From Paractinoplanes aksuensis (GTDB lineage Bacteria; Actinomycetota; Actinomycetes; Mycobacteriales; Micromonosporaceae): a DNA stretch of 64,000 nt. The DNA lies in contig NZ_JAMYJR010000040.1 in assembly GCF_024137025.1 (NCBI RefSeq), forward strand, positions 124,001 to 188,000. Direction: 5' to 3'. Both the position numbers and the translations under genes were made by a program. Numbering within the stretch: the first letter of the stretch is position 1; every line of letters starts with the position of its first letter. The notes under the pieces are model-generated. The model ran no database searches, was not told the origin of the DNA, and worked only from the letters and a program-made list of their open reading frames with translations. Shown here in pieces: positions 17,091 through 24,931 of the stretch.

Positions 17091-18617
17091 GTGTACATCG
17101 ACGATCCCCGACGGCGGCGCATGATTCTGATCGCGGTCTGCGTCGCGCTGATGGCGGTCACCGCCTCGGTGACCGGTCTCAACGTGGCCCAACCGGAACT
17201 GGCCACCGAGTTCGACGCCTCACAGAGCGAAGTGCTGTGGCTGATCAACGTCTACACGATGACGCTGGCCGCCCTGCTGCTGCCGCTCGGGGCGCTCGGC
17301 GACCGCCGCGGCCGCAAGCCCATGCTGCTGGTCGGGCTGGTTCTCTTCGGCGCCGCCAACGTGCTCGGCGGGCTGGCCACCGCCACGGAGATGATGCTCG
17401 CCTCGCGGTTCCTGGCCGGGCTCGGAGCCGCGATGATCATGCCGGTCACGCTGGCCGTGATCACCTCGACCTTCCCGGAGAGGGAACGGTCCAAGGGCAT
17501 CGGGGTCTGGACCGCGGTCGCCGGTGGTGGCGGCATCCTCGGGATGTTCCTGTCGGCGCTGCTCGTCGATGTCGTCTCGTGGCGGTGGCTGTTCGTCCTG
17601 CCGGTCGCGCTCGTCGTGGCGTCGTTCGCGCTGACCCTACGGGCCGTGCCGAACTCGCGCGAGCACGCCGAGCACCCGTTCGACGTCGTCGGCTCGGTGA
17701 CCTCGGTCGTCGCCGTGCTCGCCCTGATCTACGTCCTGCACGAGGGCCCGGTGGCCGGGTGGACCGAGCCCGCCACGATGATCGGCCTCGCCGCCGGACT
17801 GCTCGCCGTGGCCGGCTTCGTCCTGTGGGAGCTGCGGCAACCGGCGCCGCTGCTCGACATCCGGCTGTTCCGCGAACGAGGGCTGGCCAGTGGGTCGCTC
17901 GTGCTTCTGGCAGTGTTCGGGGTGCAGGCGGGCATCCTCGTGGTGCTGTTCCCGTTCCTGCAGGCCGTGCTCGGCTGGTCGGCGTTGCAGGCGACGGCGG
18001 GCATGATGCCGATGGCCCTCGTGATGATGCTGGCCTCCGGCCTCGCGCCCAAGGTCAGCGTACGGATCGGAAGCCGCTCGACGATGGCGGCCGGCATCCT
18101 CTTCGGTGGTGTCGGCCTCGCGCTGATGGCGATTCTCGTCTCGGCCGACGGTGGCTTCCTGTCGATCCTGCCCGGAATGCTCACCATGGGCCTCGGCATG
18201 GGCCTGTCGATGACGCCGTCGACCGAGGCGATCACCGGCTCGCTGCCCCGCGAGAGTCAGGGTGTCGCCTCCGCGCTCAACGACGTGACCCGCGAGTTCG
18301 GCAACGCGCTCGGGGTGGCCCTGCTGGGCGCCGTCCTCTCGGCCGGCTACCGCAGCGCGATCGAGCCCCGGCTCAGCGAGGTGCCGTCCGAGGTCGCCGA
18401 CACGGCCCGCCAGGGGGTCGCGAATGCCGTGGCCGCCGCGCCGCAGAACGAGGCCCTGCTGCGGGCCGCCCACGAATCGTTCGTCGAGGGTTGGCAGCGT
18501 TCCATGTGGGTCGGGGCCGCCGTCATGGTCGCCCTTCTGGCGTACGTCCTCATCCGCGGCCCGCAGCAGGCCGCGCCGGCCGACGACCGGGCCGAGCCGG
18601 CAATGATCACCACCTAG
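17091..18617 (+). CDS. MFS exporter of the DHA2 (14-helix) drug:H+ antiporter family
   Basis: A 508-residue transporter with about 14 transmembrane helices. It has the motif A region GALGDRRGRKPML after helix 2, motif B-like SRFLAGLGAAMIMPV in helix 4, motif C-like GGGGILGMFLSALLVD in helix 5, and DHA2-type helices 7-14 (TMGLGMGLSMTPSTEAITGS). Members expel drugs, dyes or secreted metabolites using the proton gradient. GTG 17091 has a good ribosome site (TGGAGGCAAG). It is divergent from the XRE-cupin regulator with a dyad between them, suggesting substrate-induced expression. The substrate cannot be predicted. Confidence 0.9.
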   Translation: MYIDDPRRRRMILIAVCVALMAVTASVTGLNVAQPELATEFDASQSEVLWLINVYTMTLAALLLPLGALGDRRGRKPMLLVGLVLFGAANVLGGLATATEMMLASRFLAGLGAAMIMPVTLAVITSTFPERERSKGIGVWTAVAGGGGILGMFLSALLVDVVSWRWLFVLPVALVVASFALTLRAVPNSREHAEHPFDVVGSVTSVVAVLALIYVLHEGPVAGWTEPATMIGLAAGLLAVAGFVLWELRQPAPLLDIRLFRERGLASGSLVLLAVFGVQAGILVVLFPFLQAVLGWSALQATAGMMPMALVMMLASGLAPKVSVRIGSRSTMAAGILFGGVGLALMAILVSADGGFLSILPGMLTMGLGMGLSMTPSTEAITGSLPRESQGVASALNDVTREFGNALGVALLGAVLSAGYRSAIEPRLSEVPSEVADTARQGVANAVAAAPQNEALLRAAHESFVEGWQRSMWVGAAVMVALLAYVLIRGPQQAAPADDRAEPAMITT

Positions 18618-18657
18618 CGCCGACGCACCACCGGCCCGGTGCCGCCGCCGCGCTCGG

Positions 18658-19092
18658 TCAACGACGCACCTCGGCGTCGGCACCGAGCGGGGCGAACGGG
18701 ATCGGGCAGCACGGCTGCCCGGCGCAGGCGACCAGGTCGTCGCAGCCGGCGTCGACCGCCGCCCGCAGGGTCGACGCGATCACGTCGAGGTCGGCGATCC
18801 TGGCCTCGACCTCGGCCAGCTTGGTCCGGGCCCGTTCCTGCAGACCCGCGTCGGCCCGACCGTGCCGATGCCCGCCCGCGGCGAGCAGGTCGGCCACCTC
18901 GTCCAGGGTGAAGCCCAGCCGTTGCGCAGCCTTGATCACCTTCAGCACGAAGACAGCGTCGGGCGGGTACAGCCGGTGCCCGCCCGGGCTGCGCTCCGGC
19001 TCGGCCAACAGCCCCCGCCGTTCGTAATATCGCAGCGTCTGCCGATTGACGCACGCAGCGGAAGCCAGCTGACTGCTGCGCAACCCGGTCAT
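18658..19092 (-). CDS. MerR-family metal-responsive regulator, mercury-type
   Basis: 144 residues. A MerR winged helix (LASAACVNRQTLRYYERRGL, then GGHRLYPPDAVFVLKVIKAA) is followed by a dimerisation helix and a Cys-rich C-terminus (GCDDLVACAGQPCCPIPF). The C-terminal Cys cluster resembles actinobacterial MerR mercury regulators, so it probably binds Hg(II) or another soft metal. ATG 19092 overlaps the stop of the upstream 101-residue gene by ATGA, so the two are co-transcribed. No mercuric reductase is visible nearby, and the target may be that small partner gene. Confidence 0.82.
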   Translation of the reverse strand: MTGLRSSQLASAACVNRQTLRYYERRGLLAEPERSPGGHRLYPPDAVFVLKVIKAAQRLGFTLDEVADLLAAGGHRHGRADAGLQERARTKLAEVEARIADLDVIASTLRAAVDAGCDDLVACAGQPCCPIPFAPLGADAEVRR

Positions 19093-19394
19093 GGCCGAAT
19101 CACCGCGGCGGCCCGCCGCTCGAGCGCGTCCAGGACGTCGACGTACGCCGGAGGAACCTCGACGATCAGCCCGACACCGAAGCTGAACGTGAAGAACGAG
19201 CAACACTCGCTCTCGCGCGCAGTCAGATCCCGGGCTGCAGCCTCCGCCGCCGGATCGAGGTCCCAGCGCAGCTCGGTCGGCGACAGACGCTCCTGCCCGC
19301 GCAACGATCGAGCGAAGAGCTCATCGAACTCAGCCAACCGAACCGGCTGTTGGGCGGTCGGCAGCGTGCACGCATCAGGCACCCAAGTGGTCAT
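19089..19394 (-). CDS. Small conserved protein with a CC pair, partner of the MerR gene
   Basis: 101 residues, soluble, with an N-terminal CTLPTAQQPVRLAEFDELF, a central DPAAEAAARDLTARES and then ECCSFFTFSFGVG, ending in a helix (YVDVLDALERRAAAV). The vicinal ECC followed by an aromatic run looks like a thiol metal site. It precedes the mercury-type MerR gene and overlaps it by four bases. It has no assigned function; a role in metal binding or sensing is inference from the Cys pair and the operon. Confidence 0.7.
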   Translation of the reverse strand: MTTWVPDACTLPTAQQPVRLAEFDELFARSLRGQERLSPTELRWDLDPAAEAAARDLTARESECCSFFTFSFGVGLIVEVPPAYVDVLDALERRAAAVIRP

Positions 19395-19439
19395 GTCTCG
19401 ACGGTAAGCCTGTACCCAGGTACCGGATGCAAGCCCGCG

Positions 19440-19892
19440 TCAGCCGCAGAGCCGGTTCCACTCGGGCCGATCCACCAGATAACCGACCTCGTCCCGCTGC
19501 CCGTCCCCGTGACTGACGACCACGTTCAGCTGCGGCGGGTCGCCCCCGCAGCGCAGCGGCGTGGTGAACTCGGCCACCGACTTGCCGGGGATGTCCGGCG
19601 GCCCGAATTCCGCCGGCCGCCCGTCGATCAGCGCCGAGTCGACAGTGGCCACCGCCGAACTGAAGTTGGCCATGCTCCACCGCAGCACCACGACCCGCCC
19701 CGCAATCCGCAGGTCCGCGCCGGTGAACACCACCGCGCCCCCACCGGCGTCCTCCGGCTCGGCCACCGCCGCCGCCCCCAGAAAACCGCCGCCCGCGAGC
19801 CCGACCACCAACGCGGCCACCACCAGGCGGTGCCGGGCGTGCGTCGCACTCGGCCGACGCCCCGAGACTTCCTTGGTCAGGTCGATTTCCAA
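19440..19892 (-). CDS. Single-pass membrane protein with extracytoplasmic beta domain, function unknown
   Basis: About 150 residues. A short basic cytoplasmic start (EIDLTKEVSGRRPSATHARH), one transmembrane helix (RLVVAALVVGLAGGGFLGAA) and an exported domain with LRIAGRVVVLRWSMANFSSA and a Cys pair near the C-terminus (LRCGGDPPQ, WNRLCG), probably a disulfide. The start is TTG 19892, eight bases after the glycosyltransferase stop; no ATG or GTG is in frame before the helix. It probably shares a transcript with that gene. Not recognised beyond this topology. Confidence 0.6.
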   Translation of the reverse strand: MEIDLTKEVSGRRPSATHARHRLVVAALVVGLAGGGFLGAAAVAEPEDAGGGAVVFTGADLRIAGRVVVLRWSMANFSSAVATVDSALIDGRPAEFGPPDIPGKSVAEFTTPLRCGGDPPQLNVVVSHGDGQRDEVGYLVDRPEWNRLCG

Positions 19893-19900
19893 CAGGACCG

Positions 19901-20989
19901 TCAGCGCAGCTTCTCGAGTTCCGGCACGACCGCCTCCGGTGCCGGCATGGCCGCGATCTCGGCCGCCACCTCCCGGGCCGCCGTACGCAGCGCTTCGTCG
20001 CTCAGCAACCGCTGCAGATCGGCCGCCGTGATCGCCTTGGCCTCGACCGACAGCCCCGCCCCACGCCGGGCCAGCAGGTCGGCGTTGTGCCGCCGGTCCC
20101 CCGCCCCGGGCGTCACCAGCTGCGGCACCCCGGCCGCGAGCCCACCGAGGATGCTCCCGGCCCCGGAGTGGTGCACGAACGCCGCCGCCCCCGGCAGCAG
20201 CTCGTCGAGCGGCACCCGCCCCACCGCCCGCACGTTCGGCGGCAGATCCCGGGTCGACGCCGGCCGGACCAGCACGATCTCGGCGTCGACGGCCGACGCC
20301 GCGGCGACCACCGCCGGGCCCGGGTTGCCGTCGTTGGGCCCCTCGATGGTGCTGCGGCTGACCAGCACCCGAGGTCGTTCCCCCGGCGTACGCAACCAGT
20401 CCGGGATCTCGCCGCCGCCCGAGTACGGCACCGGCCGCATCGGGACCGCGCCGGCCGGCGTCCCCTCGCGGACACTCGGCGGGATCACCGTGATGGTCAG
20501 GGCGGGTTTTGGGATGTCCCGCCCGGACAACGACGAACTGCCGGTCACCGCCTCGAACAATTCGGAAGCCGGCCACAGCGTGTTCTCTTGCAGCACCGAC
20601 GGGATCCCCAGCCGGCCGGCCACGATCGCACCCGCCTCGCCCAGCGACTCGAAGACGATCAGGTCGGGCCGTTCCCGTACGGCCAGCTGCTCCAGCGGCT
20701 CGACCAGAGCCAAGTTTGCCCGCCCGAACAGCTCGCCGACAAAACCGTGCCCGGCCGTGCCGTTCATCTCAGCTCGAGCAAGGCGAGGGTGCCGCAGGGC
20801 CGCTCGCATCGCGCTGCGCGGCAGACTGAAGCGGGCGCCGATGTCCACAGTACGCAGTCCCAGCAGGTCGGGCGGGAACCCGCCGCTGGCCAGGATGACG
20901 TCGTGCCCGGCGTCCCGGCAGGCCGCGGCCAGCGGCACCAGGGGCAGCAGATGGCCTTGCAACGGTGAGGCGACGAACACGATGCGCAT
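19901..20989 (-). CDS. GT1-type (macrolide/UGT-like) glycosyltransferase
   Basis: About 362 residues of the GT-B fold. The N-lobe begins MRIVFVASPLQGHLLPLVPL (the GH-LP acceptor motif of UGT-like enzymes). The C-lobe has RPRVLVSRSTIEG, PLDELLPGAAAFVHHSGAGS (the HHSGAGS donor signature) and ATPGAGD-like VTPGAGDRRHNADLL. It probably glycosylates a small aglycone with a nucleotide sugar; no biosynthetic cluster surrounds it, so antibiotic inactivation or lipid glycosylation are equally possible. ATG 20989 is preferred over GTG 20995 because the first strand starts there. It is divergent from a GNAT gene, with only 19 bp between starts. Confidence 0.85.
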   Translation of the reverse strand: MRIVFVASPLQGHLLPLVPLAAACRDAGHDVILASGGFPPDLLGLRTVDIGARFSLPRSAMRAALRHPRLARAEMNGTAGHGFVGELFGRANLALVEPLEQLAVRERPDLIVFESLGEAGAIVAGRLGIPSVLQENTLWPASELFEAVTGSSSLSGRDIPKPALTITVIPPSVREGTPAGAVPMRPVPYSGGGEIPDWLRTPGERPRVLVSRSTIEGPNDGNPGPAVVAAASAVDAEIVLVRPASTRDLPPNVRAVGRVPLDELLPGAAAFVHHSGAGSILGGLAAGVPQLVTPGAGDRRHNADLLARRGAGLSVEAKAITAADLQRLLSDEALRTAAREVAAEIAAMPAPEAVVPELEKLR

Positions 20990-21008
20990 AGGCACCTATT
21001 ATGCGGAA

Positions 21009-21518
21009 GTGATAAAGCTCGTCCACCTGGACGCCGACTCGTTCCGCGCGCTGGCCGGGGGCGACCTCGCCGAGGCCAACCGGGTGACCCCCGTGCCCGT
21101 CTCGGAGTATCTGGTCGGCCCCGAACCGCGCAGCACGTGGCGGCGACGCCTCGCCCAGGCCCTCGACGACCCGGCCACCGCGGCCTGGACGACCGGCATC
21201 ATCTGGGACGATGACGCCCGGGTGGCGGTCGGGCGCGCCGGTTTCCACGGCCCGCCCGACGAGGACGGCATGGTCGAAATCGGGTACGCCGTCGACCCGC
21301 GGTACCGCCGCCGGGGCTACGCGCGGGCGGCCTTCGAGGCCCTGCTCGCGCGGGCCCGGGACGAACCCGCGGTCCACCGCGTACGAGTCTCGATCCGCCC
21401 CGACAACATCGCCGCGGCCAACCTGGCCCTGCCCTACGGCTTCGTCAAGATCGGCGAGCAGGACGACGACGAGGACGGCCTCGAGTTCATCTACGAGGCG
21501 GACGCCAGCGGTCGATGA
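21009..21518 (+). CDS. GNAT-family N-acetyltransferase
   Basis: 169 residues of RimJ/RimL-like GNAT. Strand 4 is EIGYAVDPRYRRRGYARAAF, holding the acetyl-CoA pyrophosphate loop (R-R-R-G-Y-A), then helix AAFEALLARARDEPAV, then VRVSIRPDNIAAANLALPYGFVKIG, the late-strand Asn/Tyr region. The acceptor is unknown. GTG 21009 is the only plausible in-frame start and has GCGGAAG just upstream. It is divergent from the GT1 gene, and its last 32 bases overlap the convergent phosphodiesterase gene. Confidence 0.85.
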   Translation: MIKLVHLDADSFRALAGGDLAEANRVTPVPVSEYLVGPEPRSTWRRRLAQALDDPATAAWTTGIIWDDDARVAVGRAGFHGPPDEDGMVEIGYAVDPRYRRRGYARAAFEALLARARDEPAVHRVRVSIRPDNIAAANLALPYGFVKIGEQDDDEDGLEFIYEADASGR

Positions 21519-22314
21519 GGCCCGCCATGGTCCCGGCGTCGATCTCGTGGGCGACCTGACCGGCCTGTGGGTCGCGGGCGTGCAGCACGTGCAGCCGCGG
21601 TGACTGCGGTCCGCCCAGATCGACGAGAGTGGCCGAGGCGCCCCGCACGGCTCGTTCGCCCCCGGCCGGCCCGGTCAGGTCGAAGCGGTTGACGACACCG
21701 GGCGTGACCCAGGTCGGCACCCCGCCCAGCAGCCCGAACAGCTGCAGGTGGAAGTGACCGGTCAGGATCAGCCGCACGTCGGTGCCGCGGATCGCCTCGG
21801 CCAGGTCACCCGGGTTGATCAGGCCGAGCGTGTGCTGCACCGCGGTGTCGAGGCCGATCGGCGGGTGGTGGAACGCCAGCAAGGTTCCCTCGGGCGCCGG
21901 GGTGGCCAGAACAGTGCGCAGCCAGGCCAACTGTTCGTCGTCGAGGTGGCCGTACACCTGGCCGGGCACCAACGAGTCCAGCGTGACGACGCGGTGGCCC
22001 TTGATGACAGTCACGGCCGTGAGGGGGACGCCGAGCGTATCGGTGAACGGCTTGCGGTCGTCGTGGTTGCCGGTCGTGTAGAGGGCCGGGATCCCCCGTT
22101 CGGTCGCGAACGGCTCGACCAGCGCGTGGACCGCCGCGTAGGCCTCGGCCGAGCCGTCGTCGGCGATGTCGCCGGTCACCAGCACGGCGTCGAGCCCGGT
22201 CAGTTGGCCGCAGTCGCGCAGCAGGCCGGCCAGGGACTCGCGCGGGTCGATCCCGTCGGCGTTGGGACCGGCCGCGCGAGTCAGATGCGTGTCCGACAGG
22301 TGCAGGATCCGCAT
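21487..22314 (-). CDS. Metallophosphoesterase, CpdA/Icc-like class III phosphodiesterase
   Basis: 275 residues with all calcineurin-like motifs: RILHLSDTHL (D-x-H), VLVTGDIADDG (GD), YTTGNHDDR (GNH[D/E]), LLAFHHPPIG, and LILTGHFHLQ (GH-x-H). The arrangement matches CpdA-type 3',5'-cyclic nucleotide phosphodiesterases, although the family also holds other phosphodiesterases and phosphatases. ATG 22314 starts directly at the first strand. The UBP zinc-finger gene ends 11 bases upstream, so they are probably in one operon. Two dinuclear metal ions are expected from the motifs. Confidence 0.87.
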   Translation of the reverse strand: MRILHLSDTHLTRAAGPNADGIDPRESLAGLLRDCGQLTGLDAVLVTGDIADDGSAEAYAAVHALVEPFATERGIPALYTTGNHDDRKPFTDTLGVPLTAVTVIKGHRVVTLDSLVPGQVYGHLDDEQLAWLRTVLATPAPEGTLLAFHHPPIGLDTAVQHTLGLINPGDLAEAIRGTDVRLILTGHFHLQLFGLLGGVPTWVTPGVVNRFDLTGPAGGERAVRGASATLVDLGGPQSPRLHVLHARDPQAGQVAHEIDAGTMAGLIDRWRPPRR

Positions 22315-22325
22315 GGCCCGTCCGA

Positions 22326-22682
22326 TCAGCGGTTGAGCTTCGTACGCCAATCGGCCGGAACCGAACCGGCCGGGCCGGGCACGGTCTGGTCGGCCGGGCG
22401 GCTGTCGGCCGGCGCCAGCTTGGGACCGGAGCCCGCCTCTTCGGTGGTGAAGTCCCAGAACCAGTCCTCGCCGGGCTCGAACGACTGGATGATCGGGTGG
22501 CCCGTCGCCTTGAAGTGGGCGGTGGCGTGTTGCGCGGGTGAGGTGTCGCAGCAGCCGACGTGGCCGCACTGGGCGCAGCGGCGCAGGTGGAACCACCACC
22601 CGCCGGCATCGAGGCACTCGACGCAGCCGGTGCCGGAAGGAGGAACGTCGGGCTGGATCGCGTCTTGGCTCGTCACGCGCAC
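22326..22682 (-). CDS. UBP-type zinc-finger protein
   Basis: 118 residues. Residues about 18-75 form a ZnF-UBP-like domain: GTGCVECLDAGGWWFHLRRC (C-x2-C with a Trp-Trp pair), AQCGHVGCCDTSPAQHATAH and HFKATGHPIIQSF. This is the Zn-binding C/H pattern of ubiquitin-protease zinc fingers; in bacteria its partner is unknown. The C-terminal 40 residues are Pro-rich and probably disordered. The 11-base gap to the downstream phosphodiesterase suggests joint transcription. The fold is clear; the function is not. Confidence 0.82.
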   Translation of the reverse strand: MRVTSQDAIQPDVPPSGTGCVECLDAGGWWFHLRRCAQCGHVGCCDTSPAQHATAHFKATGHPIIQSFEPGEDWFWDFTTEEAGSGPKLAPADSRPADQTVPGPAGSVPADWRTKLNR

Positions 22683-22706
22683 GAATTTACCTCAGCCTCG
22701 CGAGCT

Positions 22707-23174
22707 TCAGGCGGCATCGTCCGTCACATCGGCGAAGCTGCCGCCGAGCTTGACGACGGCCTCGTCGGCCGGTACCTGCAGCCCCACGCCGCGCTCCCCG
22801 GCCCCCAGGTTGATCGTGCGTCCTTCCGTACGCGAATCCGCGATCACCGGCCAGGCCGTGCTCGCGCCGAACGGGGTGATGGTGCCGCGCTCGTAGCCCG
22901 TGGCCGCCTTGGCCGTGGCCGCGTCGGGCATCGAGAGCCGGTTGACGCCGAGCAGCGCCCGCAGCTTGGGCCACGAGATCGACCGGTCGCCGGGCACCAG
23001 CACGAACACGTAGTCGTCGTCGGCCCGCCGCACCACCAGCGTCTTCACCAGGTCACGGACCTCGACGCCCTGCGCCTCGGCCGCCTCTTCGACGCTGCTG
23101 ACCGGACCGTGGCTCAGCAGCTTGTAGGGAACGCCGAGCTCGATGGCCGCAGCTTCGGCCGGGTTGGAAACCAT
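22707..23174 (-). CDS. YbaK/ProX-type aminoacyl-tRNA deacylase
   Basis: 155 residues of the YbaK/aaRS-associated fold: IELGVPYKLLSHGPVSSVEE, DLVKTLVVRRADDDYVFVLV (the K-T-L strand), LPGD-like LVPGDRSISWPKL, and TPFGASTAWPVIADSRT (the G-x-x-P/S-x-G loop). Such proteins hydrolyse misacylated tRNAs (Cys/Ala-tRNAPro type) and act as proofreading factors. ATG 23174 is preferred; the frame continues upstream, but through the terminator hairpin of the neighbouring gene (23194-23217), so a longer form is unlikely. No strong ribosome site is seen. Confidence 0.82.
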   Translation of the reverse strand: MVSNPAEAAAIELGVPYKLLSHGPVSSVEEAAEAQGVEVRDLVKTLVVRRADDDYVFVLVPGDRSISWPKLRALLGVNRLSMPDAATAKAATGYERGTITPFGASTAWPVIADSRTEGRTINLGAGERGVGLQVPADEAVVKLGGSFADVTDDAA

Positions 23175-23193
23175 GTGATCGAAAATAGCGTCA

Positions 23194-23217
23194 GGCCACA
23201 CCCGAGTGGGTGTGGCC
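23194..23217 (-). terminator. Rho-independent terminator of the secreted protein gene at 23236
   Basis: A perfect 10-bp stem GGCCACACCC / GGGTGTGGCC with a four-base loop, followed on the minus strand by a short T-rich run (ATTTTCG). It lies 18 bases after the stop of the leftward gene ending at 23236 and 20 bases before the YbaK start. Confidence 0.75.
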
Positions 23218-23235
23218 TGGCCCTCATTCGAAAGT

Positions 23236-23610
23236 TCAGTCGTCATCGCCACCGCGGTGATGGTCGCGGCCGCCGTCACGGTCGTGGCCCCGGTCGCGCC
23301 AGTCCCACGACTTCTCGACGGTCAGCCGCCACTCACCCCGGTTGGGGCCGAAGCGGACCCGGTCGCAGTCGTAGTCGTCCCACCGGTCGCGCCACTCGCC
23401 ACGCTTGCCGGCCCACTCGCACTCGCGCCGCGTGTCGTAGTAGCCCTCGGTCCACTCCCGGTCCCGCCGCGGCGAGTCCGCCGCCGTCGTGGCCGCCCGG
23501 ATGGCCGTGTCTGGTGCGGATGTCGACGCCATGGCCGGTGCAGCCCCGAGCGTCGCGCCCGTCATCAGGCTCAGTCCGGCGAGTGTCAGAATCCGCGTTG
23601 CCGCTTTCAT
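23236..23610 (-). CDS. Secreted small protein with His/Asp-rich tail, function unknown
   Basis: 124 residues. A signal peptide (MKAATRILTLAGLSLMTGAT, cleavage after an AMA-like site near 27-28) is followed by a mature part rich in Arg, Asp and Trp with a Cys pair (RRECEWAGKRGEW, then DDYDCDRVRFGP), likely a disulfide. The tail is strongly charged (DRDGGRDHHRGGDDD) and could bind cations. It has its own terminator downstream and a long divergent upstream region shared with the DUF427 gene. Not assigned to a family with confidence. Confidence 0.7.
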   Translation of the reverse strand: MKAATRILTLAGLSLMTGATLGAAPAMASTSAPDTAIRAATTAADSPRRDREWTEGYYDTRRECEWAGKRGEWRDRWDDYDCDRVRFGPNRGEWRLTVEKSWDWRDRGHDRDGGRDHHRGGDDD

Positions 23611-23837
23611 GGTTCACCCTTCCTAGAGCCGAATCTTGCCCTCACAGACCATCACGGAGCCCGGCCCGGCATGCGGCATTAGCGGCCTTTAGACCGTTCG
23701 GTGGAGGGAGGAGGGGATATCTGTCTTGAATACAGGGGCGCGGCTGACGCGGCGGCAGCGGTATGCGCCAAGCACAGCGGGAATGGAGGTGCCGGAGAGC
23801 GACTTGTTCCCGCTGGAGACCCAACCGAGGAGGCACC

Positions 23838-24218
23838 ATGTCGAACAGCCGTCCCGAGCTCGTGCCCGGCCCCGACCACCCCATCACGATCACGCCGAAC
23901 TCCGGTCACATCGTGGTCAGGGTCGGCGGCAAGGTCGTCGCGGACTCCCGCGACGCGCTGACCCTGCAGGAATCGACCTACCCGGCGGTGCCGTACATCC
24001 CGCTCAGCGACGTCGACCAGTCGCTGATCGAGCGCACCGCGACCTCGACCTACTGCCCCTACAAGGGCGACGCGACGTACTACTCGATCCCGGCCGGCGG
24101 CGAGAAGTCGGTCGACGCGATCTGGCTCTACGAGAACCCGCGCGACGCCGTGGCCCAGATCAAGGACCACGTGGCGTTCTACCCGGACCGGGTCGACTCG
24201 ATCGAGATCACAGCCTAG
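23838..24218 (+). CDS. DUF427 family protein
   Basis: 126 residues typical of DUF427: NSGHIVVRVGGKVVADSRDA, TLQESTYPAVPYIPLSDVDQ (the E-x-x-Y-P-x-x-Y/P-x-P signature), then TYCPYKGDATYYSIPAG (the C-P-Y/F-K-G-x-A motif) and IWLYENP. The family has a beta-rich fold and no proven reaction. ATG 23838 follows GAGGCACC and is the first codon of the conserved region; upstream in-frame ATGs add a Cys/Arg-rich stretch absent from the family. It lies 15 bases before a frameshifted hydrolase gene. Confidence 0.88.
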   Translation: MSNSRPELVPGPDHPITITPNSGHIVVRVGGKVVADSRDALTLQESTYPAVPYIPLSDVDQSLIERTATSTYCPYKGDATYYSIPAGGEKSVDAIWLYENPRDAVAQIKDHVAFYPDRVDSIEITA

Positions 24219-24233
24219 GCAAAGCTCGGCTCG

Positions 24234-24931
24234 GTGGCGCGGCGCGACTACTCGTTCGCCCGGGACGGCCGGGCGCTGCCGACCCAGGTGTGGGCCCCGG
24301 TCGGCCCGGGGCCCCACCCGCTCGTGCTGTTCAGCCACGGCCTGCGGTCCCGGCCCGGCGACTACGCGTCGCTGCTGGCGAGCTGGGCCCGGGCCGGGTT
24401 CGTCGTGGCCGCGCCGCGTTATCCCCGCACGGCCCTCGGCACGTCCAGCTTCAATGCGTACGACCTGGTCAATCAGCCTTCGGACGCGTCCGAGGTGATC
24501 ACCCGGGTGCTCGAGAAGGAGAACGTCGACGCGTCCCGGATCGCGGGGCCGGGCACTCGGGCGGCGGCATCACCACGGCCGGCCTGTTCAGCGAATACCG
24601 CGACGACCGGCTCAGGGCCGGCGTGCTGATCTCGGGAACCGATTTCCTGGGTACGCCGTTCAGCGGCCCGCCCGCGGCCATGCTCCTGGTCCACGGCCGC
24701 CGGGACACCTCGGTCCAGTACGACGCCGCGCGCACCGTGTTCGAGGCGGTGCCCTGGTCGCGGGCCATGCTGACGATCGCCGACGGCGGCCACCAGATCA
24801 GCGGTCGGCCGGACGTGATCAGCACCTCGGCCGCGTTCCTGAGGTGGAGCTGTTACGGCGGCGATCCCGGCCTGGGCGACGCTGCCACATTCGACAACGA
24901 GCTCACAACCGCTGCCGCACCTGCGCGATGA
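24234..24931 (+). pseudogene. Alpha/beta hydrolase broken by a one-base deletion at the nucleophile elbow
   Basis: From GTG 24234 the frame encodes a typical alpha/beta hydrolase start (HPLVLFSHGLRSRPGDYASL, then VVAAPRYPRTALG) up to DASRIAG near 24546. After that the coding potential moves to another frame, which gives GHSGGGITTAGLFSEYRDD, LLVHGRRDTSVQYDAARTVF and DGGHQISGRPD. The GHSGG nucleophile elbow begins exactly where the shift occurs. ATCGCGGGGCCGGGCAC would read through if one base were restored (for example GCGGTGGCC). The product as written stops at 24629. Either a real pseudogene or a sequencing error in a G run. The 3' end overlaps the convergent luciferase-like gene. Confidence 0.85.
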
